NCBI GenBank assembly: GCA_900768465.1
Contig: CAAGCY010000003.1
Span: forward strand, 124,001 to 188,000
From: Alphaproteobacteria bacterium
GTDB lineage: Bacteria; Pseudomonadota; Alphaproteobacteria; CAAGCB01; CAG-977
Direction of reading: 5' to 3'
Length of the DNA: 64,000 bases
Part shown: in pieces, positions 26,346 to 36,134 of the stretch
How the letters are laid out: each line of letters opens with the position of its first letter
How positions within the stretch are numbered: position 1 is the stretch's first letter
Notes under the pieces: model-generated
Seen by the model: only the letters and a program-made list of their open reading frames with translations
What the model was told of the DNA's origin: nothing
The model's database searches: none
Program-made: the position numbers and the translations under genes

Positions 26346-28309
26346 GGCTGTTTTTGCGCCGTTGCTTGCGCCCACGAATTCAGCGCTTCGTCGGGGTAAT
26401 TCAGATGGCGTCTGTAAATGTGCAGATTTTCCAAAACGCGCTGAACGTAATTGCGTGTTTCGTTGAACGGAATGCGCTCAATCCAATCGACGGCGTCCAG
26501 ATTTTCGTCGGGTTTGCCCAACGTTTTCACCCATTTGCGGACGTTGGTCGGTCCCGCGTTGTACGCCGCTACCGCCAAAATATACGACCCGTCAAACCGT
26601 TTGAGCATGTCGGCGAAATAAGTGCTGCCCATTTCCACGTTGAAATCGGGGTTGGAGTTCAGCATGGACGCGGAAAAAGGCTTCTTTTTTCTGCGGGCGA
26701 TCTGCTTTGCCGTGGACGGCAGGATTTGCATTAAACCGCGCGCTCCCGCAGGGCTGACGGCGTCGGTGGAAAAATTGCTTTCCTGACGGATGATGGACAG
26801 GACGATGGCTTGTTCCGCGCGTTCGTCGTGCTTCAAGTCCCAAACGGGATAGCCCAGCGATACGATATAAGTGCCGCTTGCACGGGCGCGCCGCGCGATA
26901 TTGACCGCCAAATCGGGACGGCGCAAGTCTTCCGCAAAGGCGTATGCCAAAGCGGTCGTTTCATCGGAGGATTTGGAATCCGCCAGCAGCCGCGCGGCGA
27001 AAACGTCCGTCAATTCGTTTTGTTCCGCTTGTTGGGCAAGGGCGGCGATTTGGAACAATTCGTTTTGGCGGATTTTTGTCATCTGTTCCAATGTCGGGGC
27101 GTTTTCCGACGGCAAAGCGGGGAAAAATTTTTCCTTCAGCTTCTGCGCCGCCAGCTGACCGTAAATCGTCGTGATGTGTTTGGCGGATTTTTGGTACCAT
27201 TTGCGGGCTTCGGATTTGTTGCCGCTTTCTTCGAACGCGCGTCCCGTCCAGTATTCGCCGCGGGCGATGCTGACGGGAGATTTTACGGCGTCAAGCATAT
27301 TGGCGAAGTGTTGGCGCGCCGTTTTGTTTTTCTTTAAATCGCGCAAGGCAATCCAGCCCGCCAGCCATTCGGCGTCGGCGTATGATCCGCCCCCCGCGCT
27401 CAACGCGTGGTTTTTAACCAGAGCGTAAGCGTCTTCGGCGCGGTCGGCGTTCAGCATTTGACGCGCGATTGCGACGCGTTCGTTCCACCAGCGTTCGCCG
27501 CTTTGCGCGTCGGTCGGCGCGTTTTTCAGCAATTTGGCGGCGTCGTCGTATTTTCCCTTGTTCCTCAGCCAGCGCAGTTCATCGAACAAAAGCCCCGCGC
27601 TTTTACGCTGTTCCGCGGGCAAATCCTTGATTTTTCGCACGGCGTGGGCGGCGTTGTTTATCAGCCCGATGCGGACGTCCGCCAGTTTGCGGGCTTCGTT
27701 GTCGATAAACGGGGCGAGCTTTGCCGCCTGTTTCGCCTTGCGTTCGTTCAGCAGCGTTTCAACGCGGGCGGCGTAATCGTGCGTGTCCAGCAAAAGGGTC
27801 AGCTTTTCTTGAACCAAAGCGGTTTCTTCGTCGGAAAGCTCGCCTTTCGCCCACAAATTGTACAGCATCGGAATGGCGCGTTCCCACTCTTTTTTCGCCA
27901 TCAGCAGTTCGGCGTGTTTTAAAACGGCGGCGGGGGAAACGGGCGGGTACTTTTTAAACCATTTTCCCAAAGCCGCGGTGTTGTTTTGCTTCAGCAAAGC
28001 GGCTTCGGCGTTGCGGCGAATCATGTAAATGCGCGGAAAATGCGGGTTTTTTGCCATAAAGCGGGTCATGTCGTCTATGGCGACTCCGTCCGTTTTTCGG
28101 GTCAAGCGCAACCATTCGACCAGCTTGACCAGCTTTGCGTCGCTTGATTTGCGCGCCAAAGACGCGGCTTTGCCCCAATCGTCGCGCATCGCGGCGTCTA
28201 CGGCGGCTTTGACGGAAGCGGTCGAGGCGGGCTTTGCGGGCGCGGCAAAGCCGTCCGCCGAAAACAGGCAGACGGTCAAACACGCAAAAATCATTCCGAA
28301 GCGCGGCAC
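26342..28309 (-). CDS. slt: Soluble lytic murein transglycosylase
   Basis: Periplasmic enzyme that cleaves glycan strands of peptidoglycan to 1,6-anhydromuramic acid. Signal peptide residues 1-22 (CLFSADGFAA). A long alpha-helical superhelix, about residues 30-480, precedes the C-terminal catalytic domain: IIRQESNFS with the catalytic Glu, AVSPAGARGLMQILPSTA, and AAYNAGPTNVRKW. Total 655 residues, the size of the Slt70 family. Convergent with the DUF2628 gene and divergent from dapA. Confidence 0.92.
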   Translation of the reverse strand: MPRFGMIFACLTVCLFSADGFAAPAKPASTASVKAAVDAAMRDDWGKAASLARKSSDAKLVKLVEWLRLTRKTDGVAIDDMTRFMAKNPHFPRIYMIRRNAEAALLKQNNTAALGKWFKKYPPVSPAAVLKHAELLMAKKEWERAIPMLYNLWAKGELSDEETALVQEKLTLLLDTHDYAARVETLLNERKAKQAAKLAPFIDNEARKLADVRIGLINNAAHAVRKIKDLPAEQRKSAGLLFDELRWLRNKGKYDDAAKLLKNAPTDAQSGERWWNERVAIARQMLNADRAEDAYALVKNHALSAGGGSYADAEWLAGWIALRDLKKNKTARQHFANMLDAVKSPVSIARGEYWTGRAFEESGNKSEARKWYQKSAKHITTIYGQLAAQKLKEKFFPALPSENAPTLEQMTKIRQNELFQIAALAQQAEQNELTDVFAARLLADSKSSDETTALAYAFAEDLRRPDLAVNIARRARASGTYIVSLGYPVWDLKHDERAEQAIVLSIIRQESNFSTDAVSPAGARGLMQILPSTAKQIARRKKKPFSASMLNSNPDFNVEMGSTYFADMLKRFDGSYILAVAAYNAGPTNVRKWVKTLGKPDENLDAVDWIERIPFNETRNYVQRVLENLHIYRRHLNYPDEALNSWAQATAQKQP

Positions 28310-28407
28310 GATAAGGTTGTTCCCTGAAAAAAACGATAGCTAAATTTTATTCTTGTGCTATTTTTTTAAGATACGGTTAATTAAGACAGTTTTTTAAAGG
28401 AGGCTGT

Positions 28408-29280
28408 ATGTTCAAAGGTTCTTTCACCGCTTTGATTACCCCGTTTGAAAACGGAAAAATCGACGATGCCGCGTTTGCGCGTTTGGTCAACCGCCAAATC
28501 GAACTGGGGACGGACGGTTTGGTCGTGTGCGGCACGACGGGCGAAAGCGCGACGATGACGGTCGAAGAACGCGAACATGCCATCGGGCTGTGCGTCAAAA
28601 CCGCCGCGGGCAGAGTCCCCGTCATCGCGGGAACGGGAACAAACGACACCGCCAAAACAATCGAAGCGACCGCCCGCGCGGAAGCTTTGGGCGCCGATGC
28701 CGCTTTGGTCGTAACGCCCTATTACAACAAACCGTCGCAGGAAGGACTGTACCGCCACTTCAAAGCCGTTCATGACGCCGTCGGACTGCCGATTATTCTG
28801 TACAACGTGCCGGGACGGACGGGCGTGAATCTGGCGGTTGAAACCGTGGGGCGGTTGGCAAAGCTGCCGCGAATCGCGGGCATCAAAGACGCGACGCCCG
28901 ATTTGATTCGTCCGATTCAGATTCGCCGCGTCGTTCCCGAAAGCTTTTCCGTTTTGTCGGGCGAAGACGCGACGATTGTTGCTTTTTTGGCTCACGGCGG
29001 CGACGGGTGCATTTCGGTGACCGCCAACATTGCGCCCAAAGAATGTGCGGATTTGCACAAGGCGTGGGCGCGCAAAGACTGGGCGGAAGTTGCCCGTTTG
29101 CGCGATTTGCTGCTGGATTTGCATCAAGCGATGTTTGTCGAATCGAATCCGTGTCCCGTTAAATACGCGGCTTCGCTGCAAGGCTTCGGCGACGGGTCTT
29201 TGCGTTTGCCTTTGTGTGAAATTTCGGACGCGTCGAAACAGGTCGTCCGTTCTGCGATGAAAGCCGCTTTGGGAGAATAA
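28408..29280 (+). CDS. dapA: 4-hydroxy-tetrahydrodipicolinate synthase
   Basis: Condenses pyruvate with aspartate semialdehyde, the first committed step to meso-diaminopimelate and lysine. Schiff-base Lys160 (AGIKDATPD), Tyr132 in ILYNVPGRTG and the GTTGES motif at residues 42-47 are all present. 290 residues, normal. ATG at 28408 follows AAAGGAGG. meso-DAP is the substrate that the MurE half of the window's murE-murF gene should add. smpB follows after 2 bp. Confidence 0.97.
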   Translation: MFKGSFTALITPFENGKIDDAAFARLVNRQIELGTDGLVVCGTTGESATMTVEEREHAIGLCVKTAAGRVPVIAGTGTNDTAKTIEATARAEALGADAALVVTPYYNKPSQEGLYRHFKAVHDAVGLPIILYNVPGRTGVNLAVETVGRLAKLPRIAGIKDATPDLIRPIQIRRVVPESFSVLSGEDATIVAFLAHGGDGCISVTANIAPKECADLHKAWARKDWAEVARLRDLLLDLHQAMFVESNPCPVKYAASLQGFGDGSLRLPLCEISDASKQVVRSAMKAALGE

Positions 29281-29282
29281 CC

Positions 29283-29759
29283 ATGGGGCAAAAACGTTCG
29301 ACGATGATAACGCAGGGAACGGTTGCCAAAAACCGCAAGGCTTCGTTCAACTACGCCATTGAAGAAACGTTCGAAGCGGGAATCGTTTTGACGGGGGCGG
29401 AGGTCAAATCCCTGCGTTTGGGGCAGGCGAGCATCAACGAAGCGTACGCAACCGCGTCGGACGGAGAAGCTTTTTTGGTCAACGCGTCGATTCTGGAATA
29501 CGGATCAATCGGCTACATGAAGCACGTTGCCGCCCGTCCGCGCAAACTGTTATTGCATAAACGCGAACTGAAACGGCTGGCGGGGGCTGTCGCGCGCAAG
29601 GGATACACCTTGATTCCGCTGGAGATTTTCTTTAACGAACGCGGAATTGCCAAGCTGAAACTGGGGCTGGGCGTCGGAAAAAACAAAATCGACAAACGCG
29701 AAGACATCAAAAAACGTGATTGGAATCGAGAAAAACACAGAATTTTAAAGGGTGGGTAA
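29283..29759 (+). CDS. smpB: SsrA-binding protein SmpB
   Basis: Binds tmRNA and delivers it to stalled ribosomes for trans-translation. The N-terminal strands (NRKASFNYAIEETFEAGIVL then TGAEVKSLRLGQASI) and the basic C-terminal tail (KREDIKKRDWNREKHRILKG) are typical; 158 residues. Starts 2 bp after dapA, so the two are cotranscribed, a pairing common in alphaproteobacteria. No tmRNA gene is seen in this window. Confidence 0.96.
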   Translation: MGQKRSTMITQGTVAKNRKASFNYAIEETFEAGIVLTGAEVKSLRLGQASINEAYATASDGEAFLVNASILEYGSIGYMKHVAARPRKLLLHKRELKRLAGAVARKGYTLIPLEIFFNERGIAKLKLGLGVGKNKIDKREDIKKRDWNREKHRILKGG

Positions 29760-29837
29760 GAGGTTTCTTCTTGCGTTTGATGCCTAAGTGTGCTTTCTTT
29801 AATTATCTTTATATATTAACGCCGAGGGTTTGGGGAT

Positions 29838-30782
29838 ATGCTCAAAATTCAAGAAAAACTGAAAGAATTGTTGCTGTTGTCGGATGCCGATGTGCCGTTG
29901 GTTCTGCGCGGAGATTTCAAAACGCTGCTGGCGCATAACAAAGAGGCGGCGGTTCGTCTGGCGGCGTGTTACGGTGCGGTCTTTGCGTGTTTCTTGTTGT
30001 ATTTGGCGCTGTTTTCCGTTTTCGGCGTGATGATGAAAATGATTCTGACGCTGATTTTGTTCGGCGTTTTCGGACTGATCGGCTATCTTATCGGGCTGAA
30101 AAGAGTCGTCAAAGTTACCAAATATCCCGCCATTTTGTTCTTTTTGCTGGCGATGTTCGGGATGCTGACTTTGTCCAGATTGTCCGACATTACCACAAAC
30201 GGCTCGTTTGTTTCCGAGCTGTTCCTGCTGTTGATATTGGGCGGCTTGGGTATCGGTGTTTACGCGATTCGCGAAAAAGCGGCAGGGCTTGGTTTTGCGA
30301 TGTCTCAGGTGTTTTTGGGCGCGTTGATGACGGCGGCGTTCGCGATGTCGTTTCAGTCCGCTTTCATTCAATTCGGCGTTGAACAGGAAATCGCGCACGC
30401 CAAACAGCGCGAAGAACTGCGCCGCGCTCGCGAAGCCGAAAAAATGCGTTTGAGTATGGCGGCATCCAAACCTTGCACGACCGACGAAGAATGCAAAAAG
30501 CTGAATACCAAGAAAAACAGCTATTACGCCGAACACGAAGAAGTGGCGCAGGAGATTTGCGAACAGGCGGTTTCCAAGGAAATCCCCGATCGTTTCGAAT
30601 GGACGGTCGGACCGAAAGAATACAAATTCACGTCGTATCAGGTGGATGTTTTGAACGATTTGATTACGCTGATGGGCGATCGCGCTCAGCTGATTGACCG
30701 CAGCGGCATCAGAACAAAACTGAACTATACCTGCAAATACAACGTTAAACTGAAAACAGCGACCGCGACTGTTGTAAAATGA
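29838..30782 (+). CDS. Membrane protein of unknown function
   Basis: 314 residues, not recognised. Four to five hydrophobic segments lie at about residues 40-185, followed by a charged helix rich in KQREELRRAREAEKMR and a soluble C-terminal region with Cys pairs (KPCTTDEECKK, QEICEQA, YTCKYN). ATG at 29838 after GGGTTTGGGGAT; 78 bp from smpB. The cysteines near the C-terminus and the last Lys-rich part suggest an exposed soluble domain. Followed 29 bp later by another unknown gene that is probably cotranscribed. Confidence 0.7.
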   Translation: MLKIQEKLKELLLLSDADVPLVLRGDFKTLLAHNKEAAVRLAACYGAVFACFLLYLALFSVFGVMMKMILTLILFGVFGLIGYLIGLKRVVKVTKYPAILFFLLAMFGMLTLSRLSDITTNGSFVSELFLLLILGGLGIGVYAIREKAAGLGFAMSQVFLGALMTAAFAMSFQSAFIQFGVEQEIAHAKQREELRRAREAEKMRLSMAASKPCTTDEECKKLNTKKNSYYAEHEEVAQEICEQAVSKEIPDRFEWTVGPKEYKFTSYQVDVLNDLITLMGDRAQLIDRSGIRTKLNYTCKYNVKLKTATATVVK

Positions 30783-30811
30783 AACTTGAAGATTGAATCG
30801 GAGAAATAAAA

Positions 30812-31156
30812 ATGGCGCAAACAGCAATAGAAACCGAAGCCTATTACGATATTCTGGCGAATGCAGACGGCGAGCTGTTGTTTTGCTTGAAAGCGCGCGA
30901 GGGCAGTCCCGATCGTCCGCAAATTTTATTCAACGGTGAAAATCACGCGTTGCTGTACCGTACGGCGGAACAGATGATTGTTCTGGACTACATTCATCCC
31001 GATGTTGCGCCGCTGTTGGCAAAGGTTGACAGCGTGCTGGTCGCGGAATTCAGCGATGCGACCCCCGACAATCCCCAAAAAGGCATTGTCCGCGAATACA
31101 CGGCATCCGTTCGCCATGTTTCCAAACTGCCGTTGTCCGATATTCACAGTTTGTAA
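30812..31156 (+). CDS. Small soluble protein of unknown function
   Basis: 114 residues, cytoplasmic, no known motif. ATG at 30812 is preceded by GGAGA 8 bp upstream. The composition is balanced and codon use looks like its neighbours, and a strong terminator directly follows, so it is a real gene. It sits between the unknown membrane protein and convergent lpxC. Confidence 0.7.
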   Translation: MAQTAIETEAYYDILANADGELLFCLKAREGSPDRPQILFNGENHALLYRTAEQMIVLDYIHPDVAPLLAKVDSVLVAEFSDATPDNPQKGIVREYTASVRHVSKLPLSDIHSL

Positions 31157-31169
31157 GCTGTTTTACGGG

Positions 31170-31199
31170 AACGCCCGCTTGAACAAAGCGGGCGTTTTT
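31170..31199 (+). terminator. Rho-independent terminator after the 30812 gene
   Basis: Stem ACGCCCGCTT/AAGCGGGCGT with a 5-base loop, followed by TTTTC, 14 bp after the stop codon. Confidence 0.88.
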
Positions 31200-31210
31200 C
31201 ATTGTCCGTA

Positions 31211-31238
31211 AAAAAAAGCCCTGTTAAACAGGGCTTTT
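31211..31238 (-). terminator. Rho-independent terminator after lpxC
   Basis: Stem AAGCCCTG/CAGGGCTT with a 5-base loop followed on the minus strand by a run of T residues. It lies 21 bp past the lpxC stop and is separate from the plus-strand terminator just to its left. Confidence 0.85.
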
Positions 31239-31258
31239 CGTTATGAAAGGAATTCTTT

Positions 31259-32209
31259 TCAAGCGCACATAAACGCGGCGTCTTCGTCTTTTTCCGACGC
31301 GGCGTATTTTTCTTCCAATTCCGCCATATAGGACGGCAAGTCGACGATTTCATAATTGCTTTCGTCTGCCAGCAAAGCGGTCAACAGAGCGTTCGTGTCG
31401 GTATGTCCCGAACGGCTGCCGGAAAAACGCGCAATCAGCGGCATGCCCGTCATATACAAATCACCGACGGCATCCAGCATTTTGTGGCGGACGAATTCAT
31501 CCTGATAACGCAGACCTTCTTTGTTCATAATCGTGTTGTCGTTGACCAGAATGGCGTTGTCCAGCGAACCGCCGCGCGCCAAACCGATAGAGCGCAACAT
31601 TTCGATGTCTTTCAAAAAGCCGAACGTGCGGGCGCGGCAGAACATATTTTTAAAGTTCGCGGCGGACAGGTTCAAATCCGTTTCCTGATGACCGATAATC
31701 GCGGCGGGAAAATCAATGGCAAAGTGCATGGACAATCCTTCGTCCGCGGGGGAGAGGGTGACTTCTTTGTCGCCGTCTTTGTACGAAACGCTTTTCAGCA
31801 CTTTGAGGGCTTTCAGCGCGGCTTTCTGCACTTTGATTCCCGCACATTCAATCAGGAAAACGAACGGAGCGGCGCTGCCGTCCATAACGGGCGTTTCGGG
31901 ACCGTTGATGTCGATTTCCATATTGGTGATGCCCAAAGCATGAATCGCCGCCATCAAATGTTCGATGGTCGCGATTTTGACGCCGTCTTTGTTGCCGATG
32001 CAGGTGCACATTCTGGTATCGACGACATTTTCGTGACGAGCGGGGATATAGGCGTTCCGTCCCGCAACGTCCGTGCGGTGGAAAACAATGCCCGTATTGA
32101 CTTCGGCGGGTTTCAAGACCATCGAAATTTTATTGCCCGTGTGCAAACCGACACCGACGCAAGAGATTTCGTGCTTGATTGTTTTTTGTTGATATTTTTC
32201 CATATTCAT
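31259..32209 (-). CDS. lpxC: UDP-3-O-acyl-N-acetylglucosamine deacetylase
   Basis: Zinc amidase that commits UDP-3-O-acyl-GlcNAc to lipid A synthesis. Zinc ligands are His84 (IEHLMAAIH), His242 and Asp246 (HKMLDAVGD); the catalytic His is 269 (SRSGHTDT). 316 residues from the ATG at 32209, which follows AGGGGGG; an upstream in-frame codon would add 17 residues without family support. It is the last gene of the dcw region but lies beyond the ftsZ terminator with its own 184-bp leader, so it likely has its own promoter. Presence of LpxC implies an LPS outer membrane. Confidence 0.96.
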   Translation of the reverse strand: MNMEKYQQKTIKHEISCVGVGLHTGNKISMVLKPAEVNTGIVFHRTDVAGRNAYIPARHENVVDTRMCTCIGNKDGVKIATIEHLMAAIHALGITNMEIDINGPETPVMDGSAAPFVFLIECAGIKVQKAALKALKVLKSVSYKDGDKEVTLSPADEGLSMHFAIDFPAAIIGHQETDLNLSAANFKNMFCRARTFGFLKDIEMLRSIGLARGGSLDNAILVNDNTIMNKEGLRYQDEFVRHKMLDAVGDLYMTGMPLIARFSGSRSGHTDTNALLTALLADESNYEIVDLPSYMAELEEKYAASEKDEDAAFMCA

Positions 32210-32286
32210 TTTCTTGCCCCCCTTCTTACGGGTTAACCTTCTATCATTAAGGTTTAGCAATGAAGCGTGCGGATTTCAAATCAAGC

Positions 32287-32321
32287 TTTGTTACAGTTTG
32301 TTACATTTACTTTTTGTTAAA
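32287..32321. promoter_or_regulatory. TTTGTTACA repeats upstream of lpxC
   Basis: Two perfect TTTGTTACA units start 10 bp apart (32287 and 32297), and a third related unit TTTGTTAAA lies at 32313. They sit in the leader between ftsZ and lpxC. A possible operator or AT-rich promoter element; no known binding protein is matched. Confidence 0.35.
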
Positions 32322-32341
32322 GAATTCAATCGGTTGGAGCC

Positions 32342-32374
32342 AAAATAAAGACCGCCGGTTTTAAAGCCGGCGGC
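32342..32374 (-). terminator. Rho-independent terminator after ftsZ
   Basis: Minus-strand stem CCGCCGG/CCGGCGG enclosing CTTTAAAA and followed by TCTTTATTTTG. It lies 20 bp downstream of the ftsZ stop and cuts the dcw transcript before lpxC. Confidence 0.8.
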
Positions 32375-32393
32375 CGATGGGCAAAAGGTTATG

Positions 32394-33956
32394 TCAACGT
32401 CTTAAAAAGGCGGGCATATCGCTTTCTTCTTCAACGGGTTCTGCGGGAGCCGCCTGTTTGCGTCCCGTTACGAATTGGAACAGGGACGGGCGGGATTTTT
32501 CTTTTTCCGCAGGTTTGACGGGAGCCGGAACGACAGGCGCGGCGGGCGCAAACAAATCGTCCTGCGCGCGAACGGGAGCGGGCGAAACCGCAGGCGTATC
32601 GCTCATAAACGACGGAAAGTGCGGTGTTTCCGCAGACGGTTTCGGCGTGAAAGCGTCAAAAGGCGCGCTTTGCCGCGGTTCTGACGCCGTTCCGAACAAT
32701 TCGCCGGGTGACGGCATGGCGGGCAAAATCGTATTGCCGGCTTTCGGCATGAAAGAAGGAGCTTCTTTCAAAGCGGAAGCCGCCGCGGGCTGTTGAGCGG
32801 GCAGGGCGGGAATTTCATCCTCAATCGGGGGCAGATCCTCCTCGACGGCGGGAAGCGGCGGTTCAACATGCGGCTGAACCGCGACGGGTTCGGGTTTGGG
32901 AGCGGGCTTGGCAATCGACGGCGCGGCTTTGGTTTTGCCGAACAAAGCGCCGTTGCTTTGGAACGGATTGTCGGCGTCCTGAGAACGGGTGATACCCGTT
33001 GCGACGACGGACACGCGAATCGAACCTTCCAGCGTTTCGTCGAACGATGCGCCGAAAATAATGTTGGCGTCGGGATCGACTTCGCGGCGGATGCGGTTGG
33101 CGGCTTCGTCGACTTCAAACAACGTCAGATCGTTGCCGCCCGCGATGTTAATCAGGATGCCTTTCGCCCCTGTCATCGACGCGTCGTCCAACAGCGGGTT
33201 GGCTATGGCTTCCTCTGCCGCGCGCAAAGCACGGTCTTCGCCGGAAGCGACGCCGATGCCCATCATGGCGCGTCCCATTTCCGCCATGACCGTGCGCACG
33301 TCCGCAAAGTCCAAATTGATAATCCCCGGCGTGATAATCAGGTCGGTGATGCTGCGCACACCGCCCTGCAAAACTTGGTCGGCGCGTTTGAACGCTTCGG
33401 CGAACGTCATTTTTTCATCGGCGACCAAAAACAGGTTTTGGTTGGGAATGACAATCAAAGTATCGACGTATTGCGCCATTTCTTCGATGCCCGCTTCGGC
33501 AATCGACATGCGGTGGCGACCTTCGAACGTAAAAGGCTTTGTCACGACGCCGACGGTCAAAATGTCGCGTTCGCGCGCCATTTTCGCAATAACGGGAGCC
33601 GCGCCCGTTCCCGTGCCGCCGCCCATGCCCGCTGTGATGAATACCATATTCGCGTTTTCCAGCACCGCCGAGATTTCAGAGGCGGCTTCTTCGGCGGATT
33701 CTTTGCCAACTTCGGGACGAGCGCCCGCGCCTTGACCTTTGGTTGTTTGAATGCCCAGCTGAATTTTTGTTGCCGCCAGCGAAGATTTCAATGCTTGGGC
33801 ATCCGTGTTGGCGACGACAAAGTCAACCTTTTCCAGATTGGATTGAATCATGTTGTTGATGGCGTTGCCGCCCGCGCCGCCGACACCGATGACGGTGATT
33901 TGCGGTTCCAAAAGGACGACGGGCTGTTGTTCCGGGACGCTGATGTCTAAGCTCAT
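32394..33956 (-). CDS. ftsZ: Cell division GTPase FtsZ
   Basis: Tubulin-like protein that assembles the Z ring. The GTP-binding loop [13 protein letters not shown] is near residue 23, the tubulin signature [10 protein letters not shown] near 113. Total 520 residues, longer than the E. coli protein because of a Pro/Ala-rich linker of about 150 residues, as in other alphaproteobacteria. The C-terminal conserved peptide DMPAFLRR, the binding site for FtsA/ZipA-type partners, closes the protein. Last gene of the contiguous dcw cluster, 99 bp downstream of ftsA. Confidence 0.98.
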   Translation of the reverse strand: MSLDISVPEQQPVVLLEPQITVIGVGGAGGNAINNMIQSNLEKVDFVVANTDAQALKSSLAATKIQLGIQTTKGQGAGARPEVGKESAEEAASEISAVLENANMVFITAGMGGGTGTGAAPVIAKMARERDILTVGVVTKPFTFEGRHRMSIAEAGIEEMAQYVDTLIVIPNQNLFLVADEKMTFAEAFKRADQVLQGGVRSITDLIITPGIINLDFADVRTVMAEMGRAMMGIGVASGEDRALRAAEEAIANPLLDDASMTGAKGILINIAGGNDLTLFEVDEAANRIRREVDPDANIIFGASFDETLEGSIRVSVVATGITRSQDADNPFQSNGALFGKTKAAPSIAKPAPKPEPVAVQPHVEPPLPAVEEDLPPIEDEIPALPAQQPAAASALKEAPSFMPKAGNTILPAMPSPGELFGTASEPRQSAPFDAFTPKPSAETPHFPSFMSDTPAVSPAPVRAQDDLFAPAAPVVPAPVKPAEKEKSRPSLFQFVTGRKQAAPAEPVEEESDMPAFLRR

Positions 33957-34055
33957 GGAATTCTCCGTTTAAGATGTTCAAGCCGAATCGGCGGTTTTTC
34001 ACGCCTTCGCGGGCTTTTGCCGATACAATTCACCGCATAGTGTAGCGAAAAGTCT

Positions 34056-35309
34056 TTAACAATTATCTAAGAACCACTGAAAAAGTCGGACGAATTTGTT
34101 TTTGGGTTTGCCGACATCGTCCTGCAGGAACGCTTTGTTCAGCAAATAGCGTGACGTGTAGCGCAAAAGCCCGAAGCACCCCGTCGCCATCGGATACATG
34201 TGTTCGGGGACGACCGTTTGACGCAAAGGAATATGCTGGGGCTTTCCCCGCCGAACGGGCAATTCCAAAACGGATCCCGCTTTTTCGCATATTCCGTGCA
34301 GCTGCGCCCCGCCGCCGACCAGCACCGCGTTCAGGCAATAATCGTAAAGATCCTGTTGTTCCAAACGAGCGCGAACGGCGGTGAAAATTTCAACAACGCG
34401 TTTTTCGATAACCGTGACGACGGCGGATTTCGGAATTCGCGTCGAATTCGCGTTGTTTTCTTCGCCGATAAGGGAGCAGACGATTTCTTCCTGACTGAAC
34501 GAAGCGGACGGCAATGCCGAACCGTTCAGCGTTTTGATGCGTTCCGCTTCCGTGCGCGAGATTTTGAATTCCGTCGTCAAATCCTGCGTGATGCTGTTTG
34601 CGCCGACGGGCAAGCGGTCGCAAAAAACGAATTGCCCGCCGAAAAAATACCCGATTCCCGTCGATTCCGCCCCCAAATCGATGACGACGGAACCTTGCTC
34701 CGATTCTTCGCGCGTCAGGCAAGCCAGCCCTGCGGCGTAAGGCGGAGCGACTTTTTTGACGCAAGTCAAATGACTTTGGCTCAGCACGGAATCCATGTCG
34801 CGCATGGGATAGCGCGGCGTTGTGACCGCATGCATAATCAGCGACAGCGAATCCCCCGACAATCCCGTCGGATCGGTCAAACCGTGCCGGTCGTCAACGC
34901 CGTAATCGATGGCAAGACAATGCAGAACGTCAATATTTTTATCGGTGATTTTGCTTTGCGCTTTGGCAATCAGGCGGCTGATGTCGTTTTGGGAAGCCTC
35001 TTTGCCGTCCAGCGGCTGGGATTCGCTGATAAGCTTTGAAGACAGCTGTTTCGCCGCGGCGGAAGCGACAACCACGTCAATTCGTTCGCCCGTTTGTTTT
35101 TCGGCTTCCGCGACCGCGTTCAAAACGGATTGAGTCGCGGCTTTCAAATCGGTGATTTCTCCTTTTTCAACACCGCGGCTTTGGTATGAACCGAAGCCGA
35201 CCAGTTCGACTTTTTCATTTTCCAGCGGGCGGGCTATCAGACAGCAGGTTTTGGACGATCCGATGTCCAAAACTGCCACCAATCCGTTTTTGTTGACTAC
35301 GCGGGGCAT
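34056..35309 (-). CDS. ftsA: Cell division protein FtsA
   Basis: Actin-like protein tethering FtsZ to the membrane. ATP-binding motifs include AVLDIGSSKTCCLIA at the N-terminus and the second phosphate motif VIDLGAESTGIG. The C-terminal amphipathic segment (KNKFVRLFQWFLDNC) is the membrane-targeting helix. 417 residues. It begins 12 bp after the ftsQ stop. Confidence 0.96.
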   Translation of the reverse strand: MPRVVNKNGLVAVLDIGSSKTCCLIARPLENEKVELVGFGSYQSRGVEKGEITDLKAATQSVLNAVAEAEKQTGERIDVVVASAAAKQLSSKLISESQPLDGKEASQNDISRLIAKAQSKITDKNIDVLHCLAIDYGVDDRHGLTDPTGLSGDSLSLIMHAVTTPRYPMRDMDSVLSQSHLTCVKKVAPPYAAGLACLTREESEQGSVVIDLGAESTGIGYFFGGQFVFCDRLPVGANSITQDLTTEFKISRTEAERIKTLNGSALPSASFSQEEIVCSLIGEENNANSTRIPKSAVVTVIEKRVVEIFTAVRARLEQQDLYDYCLNAVLVGGGAQLHGICEKAGSVLELPVRRGKPQHIPLRQTVVPEHMYPMATGCFGLLRYTSRYLLNKAFLQDDVGKPKNKFVRLFQWFLDNC

Positions 35310-35321
35310 GGGCGTCCGTCC

Positions 35322-36134
35322 TTACAATATCTTTTCCGTCGCGGTACGGCGGGAGGTGTTCTTTTGCGGTTCTTTGACGTGAACAATCAGTTTGTCGGGC
35401 TGGCGCAAATCAATCATGGAAATATCGCGGTCCAACAGCCGTTGTGTTTTGTTCAGCCGCGCCAATCGTCCCCATTCGGACGCGGGGTCGCTTTCGGGCA
35501 GGCGGACGGTGATGCCGTCATCCAAATCGTCCAAAATGACGTTCCAGCGGCGTTTGCCGATTCGGATGCCCGCCTTGACGCGGCGCATCAATTCGGGTTC
35601 TTGAGCCAGAAAGCTCAGCAGTTCCGGCGTTTTTTCGGGGGCTTCCATGCCCAAAATCAAAGGCAGACCGTTCAGCTTTCTGACGGTGGTTTCAATGATT
35701 TGACCGTCCGAATCAATCGGTTTGTAAATGCCTTGGTTTTGCCAGACCGCAATCGGCGTGCGTTCGGTCAGGTTAATCAGCAAAAAATGCGGCAGACGGC
35801 GTTCGATTTCGACCGTTTTTACCCACGGCAGACGCTGCATTTCCTCGCGCGCTTTGACAATGTTGACGGCGGTCAGCGGCATGCCGCGTTCGGCTTTCAA
35901 GATTTCCGTCAACGCTTTTTGCGGTGTGCGGTCGCGCCCGCGCACGAAAATTTCGTTCAGACGCAAGTCCGCGGCCATTGCCGCCTGCTGTACCAGATAG
36001 GACAACATTTCCTTTTTTTCCGCATAATACGCCGAATATGTGAACGCGACAATGCCGCTTGCCAGAACCAAGACGGCAAAAGCCGCCGCAAACGGGCGGA
36101 TTTTTGCGGGTAAACGGAAGTTCAATCCCCGCAT
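35322..36134 (-). CDS. ftsQ: Cell division protein FtsQ
   Basis: Single-pass membrane protein of the FtsQLB complex. A transmembrane segment at about residues 11-34 is followed by a POTRA domain (ADLRLNEIFVRG, ALTEIL) and the FtsQ beta domain. 270 residues. The start overlaps the end of ddl by 13 bp. Typical ddl-ftsQ-ftsA-ftsZ order. Confidence 0.93.
   Translation of the reverse strand: MRGLNFRLPAKIRPFAAAFAVLVLASGIVAFTYSAYYAEKKEMLSYLVQQAAMAADLRLNEIFVRGRDRTPQKALTEILKAERGMPLTAVNIVKAREEMQRLPWVKTVEIERRLPHFLLINLTERTPIAVWQNQGIYKPIDSDGQIIETTVRKLNGLPLILGMEAPEKTPELLSFLAQEPELMRRVKAGIRIGKRRWNVILDDLDDGITVRLPESDPASEWGRLARLNKTQRLLDRDISMIDLRQPDKLIVHVKEPQKNTSRRTATEKIL

Noticed and set aside
29760..29837. 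Possible tmRNA next to smpB
   Set aside because: The 78-bp gap is far too short, and no tRNA-like acceptor sequence is present.
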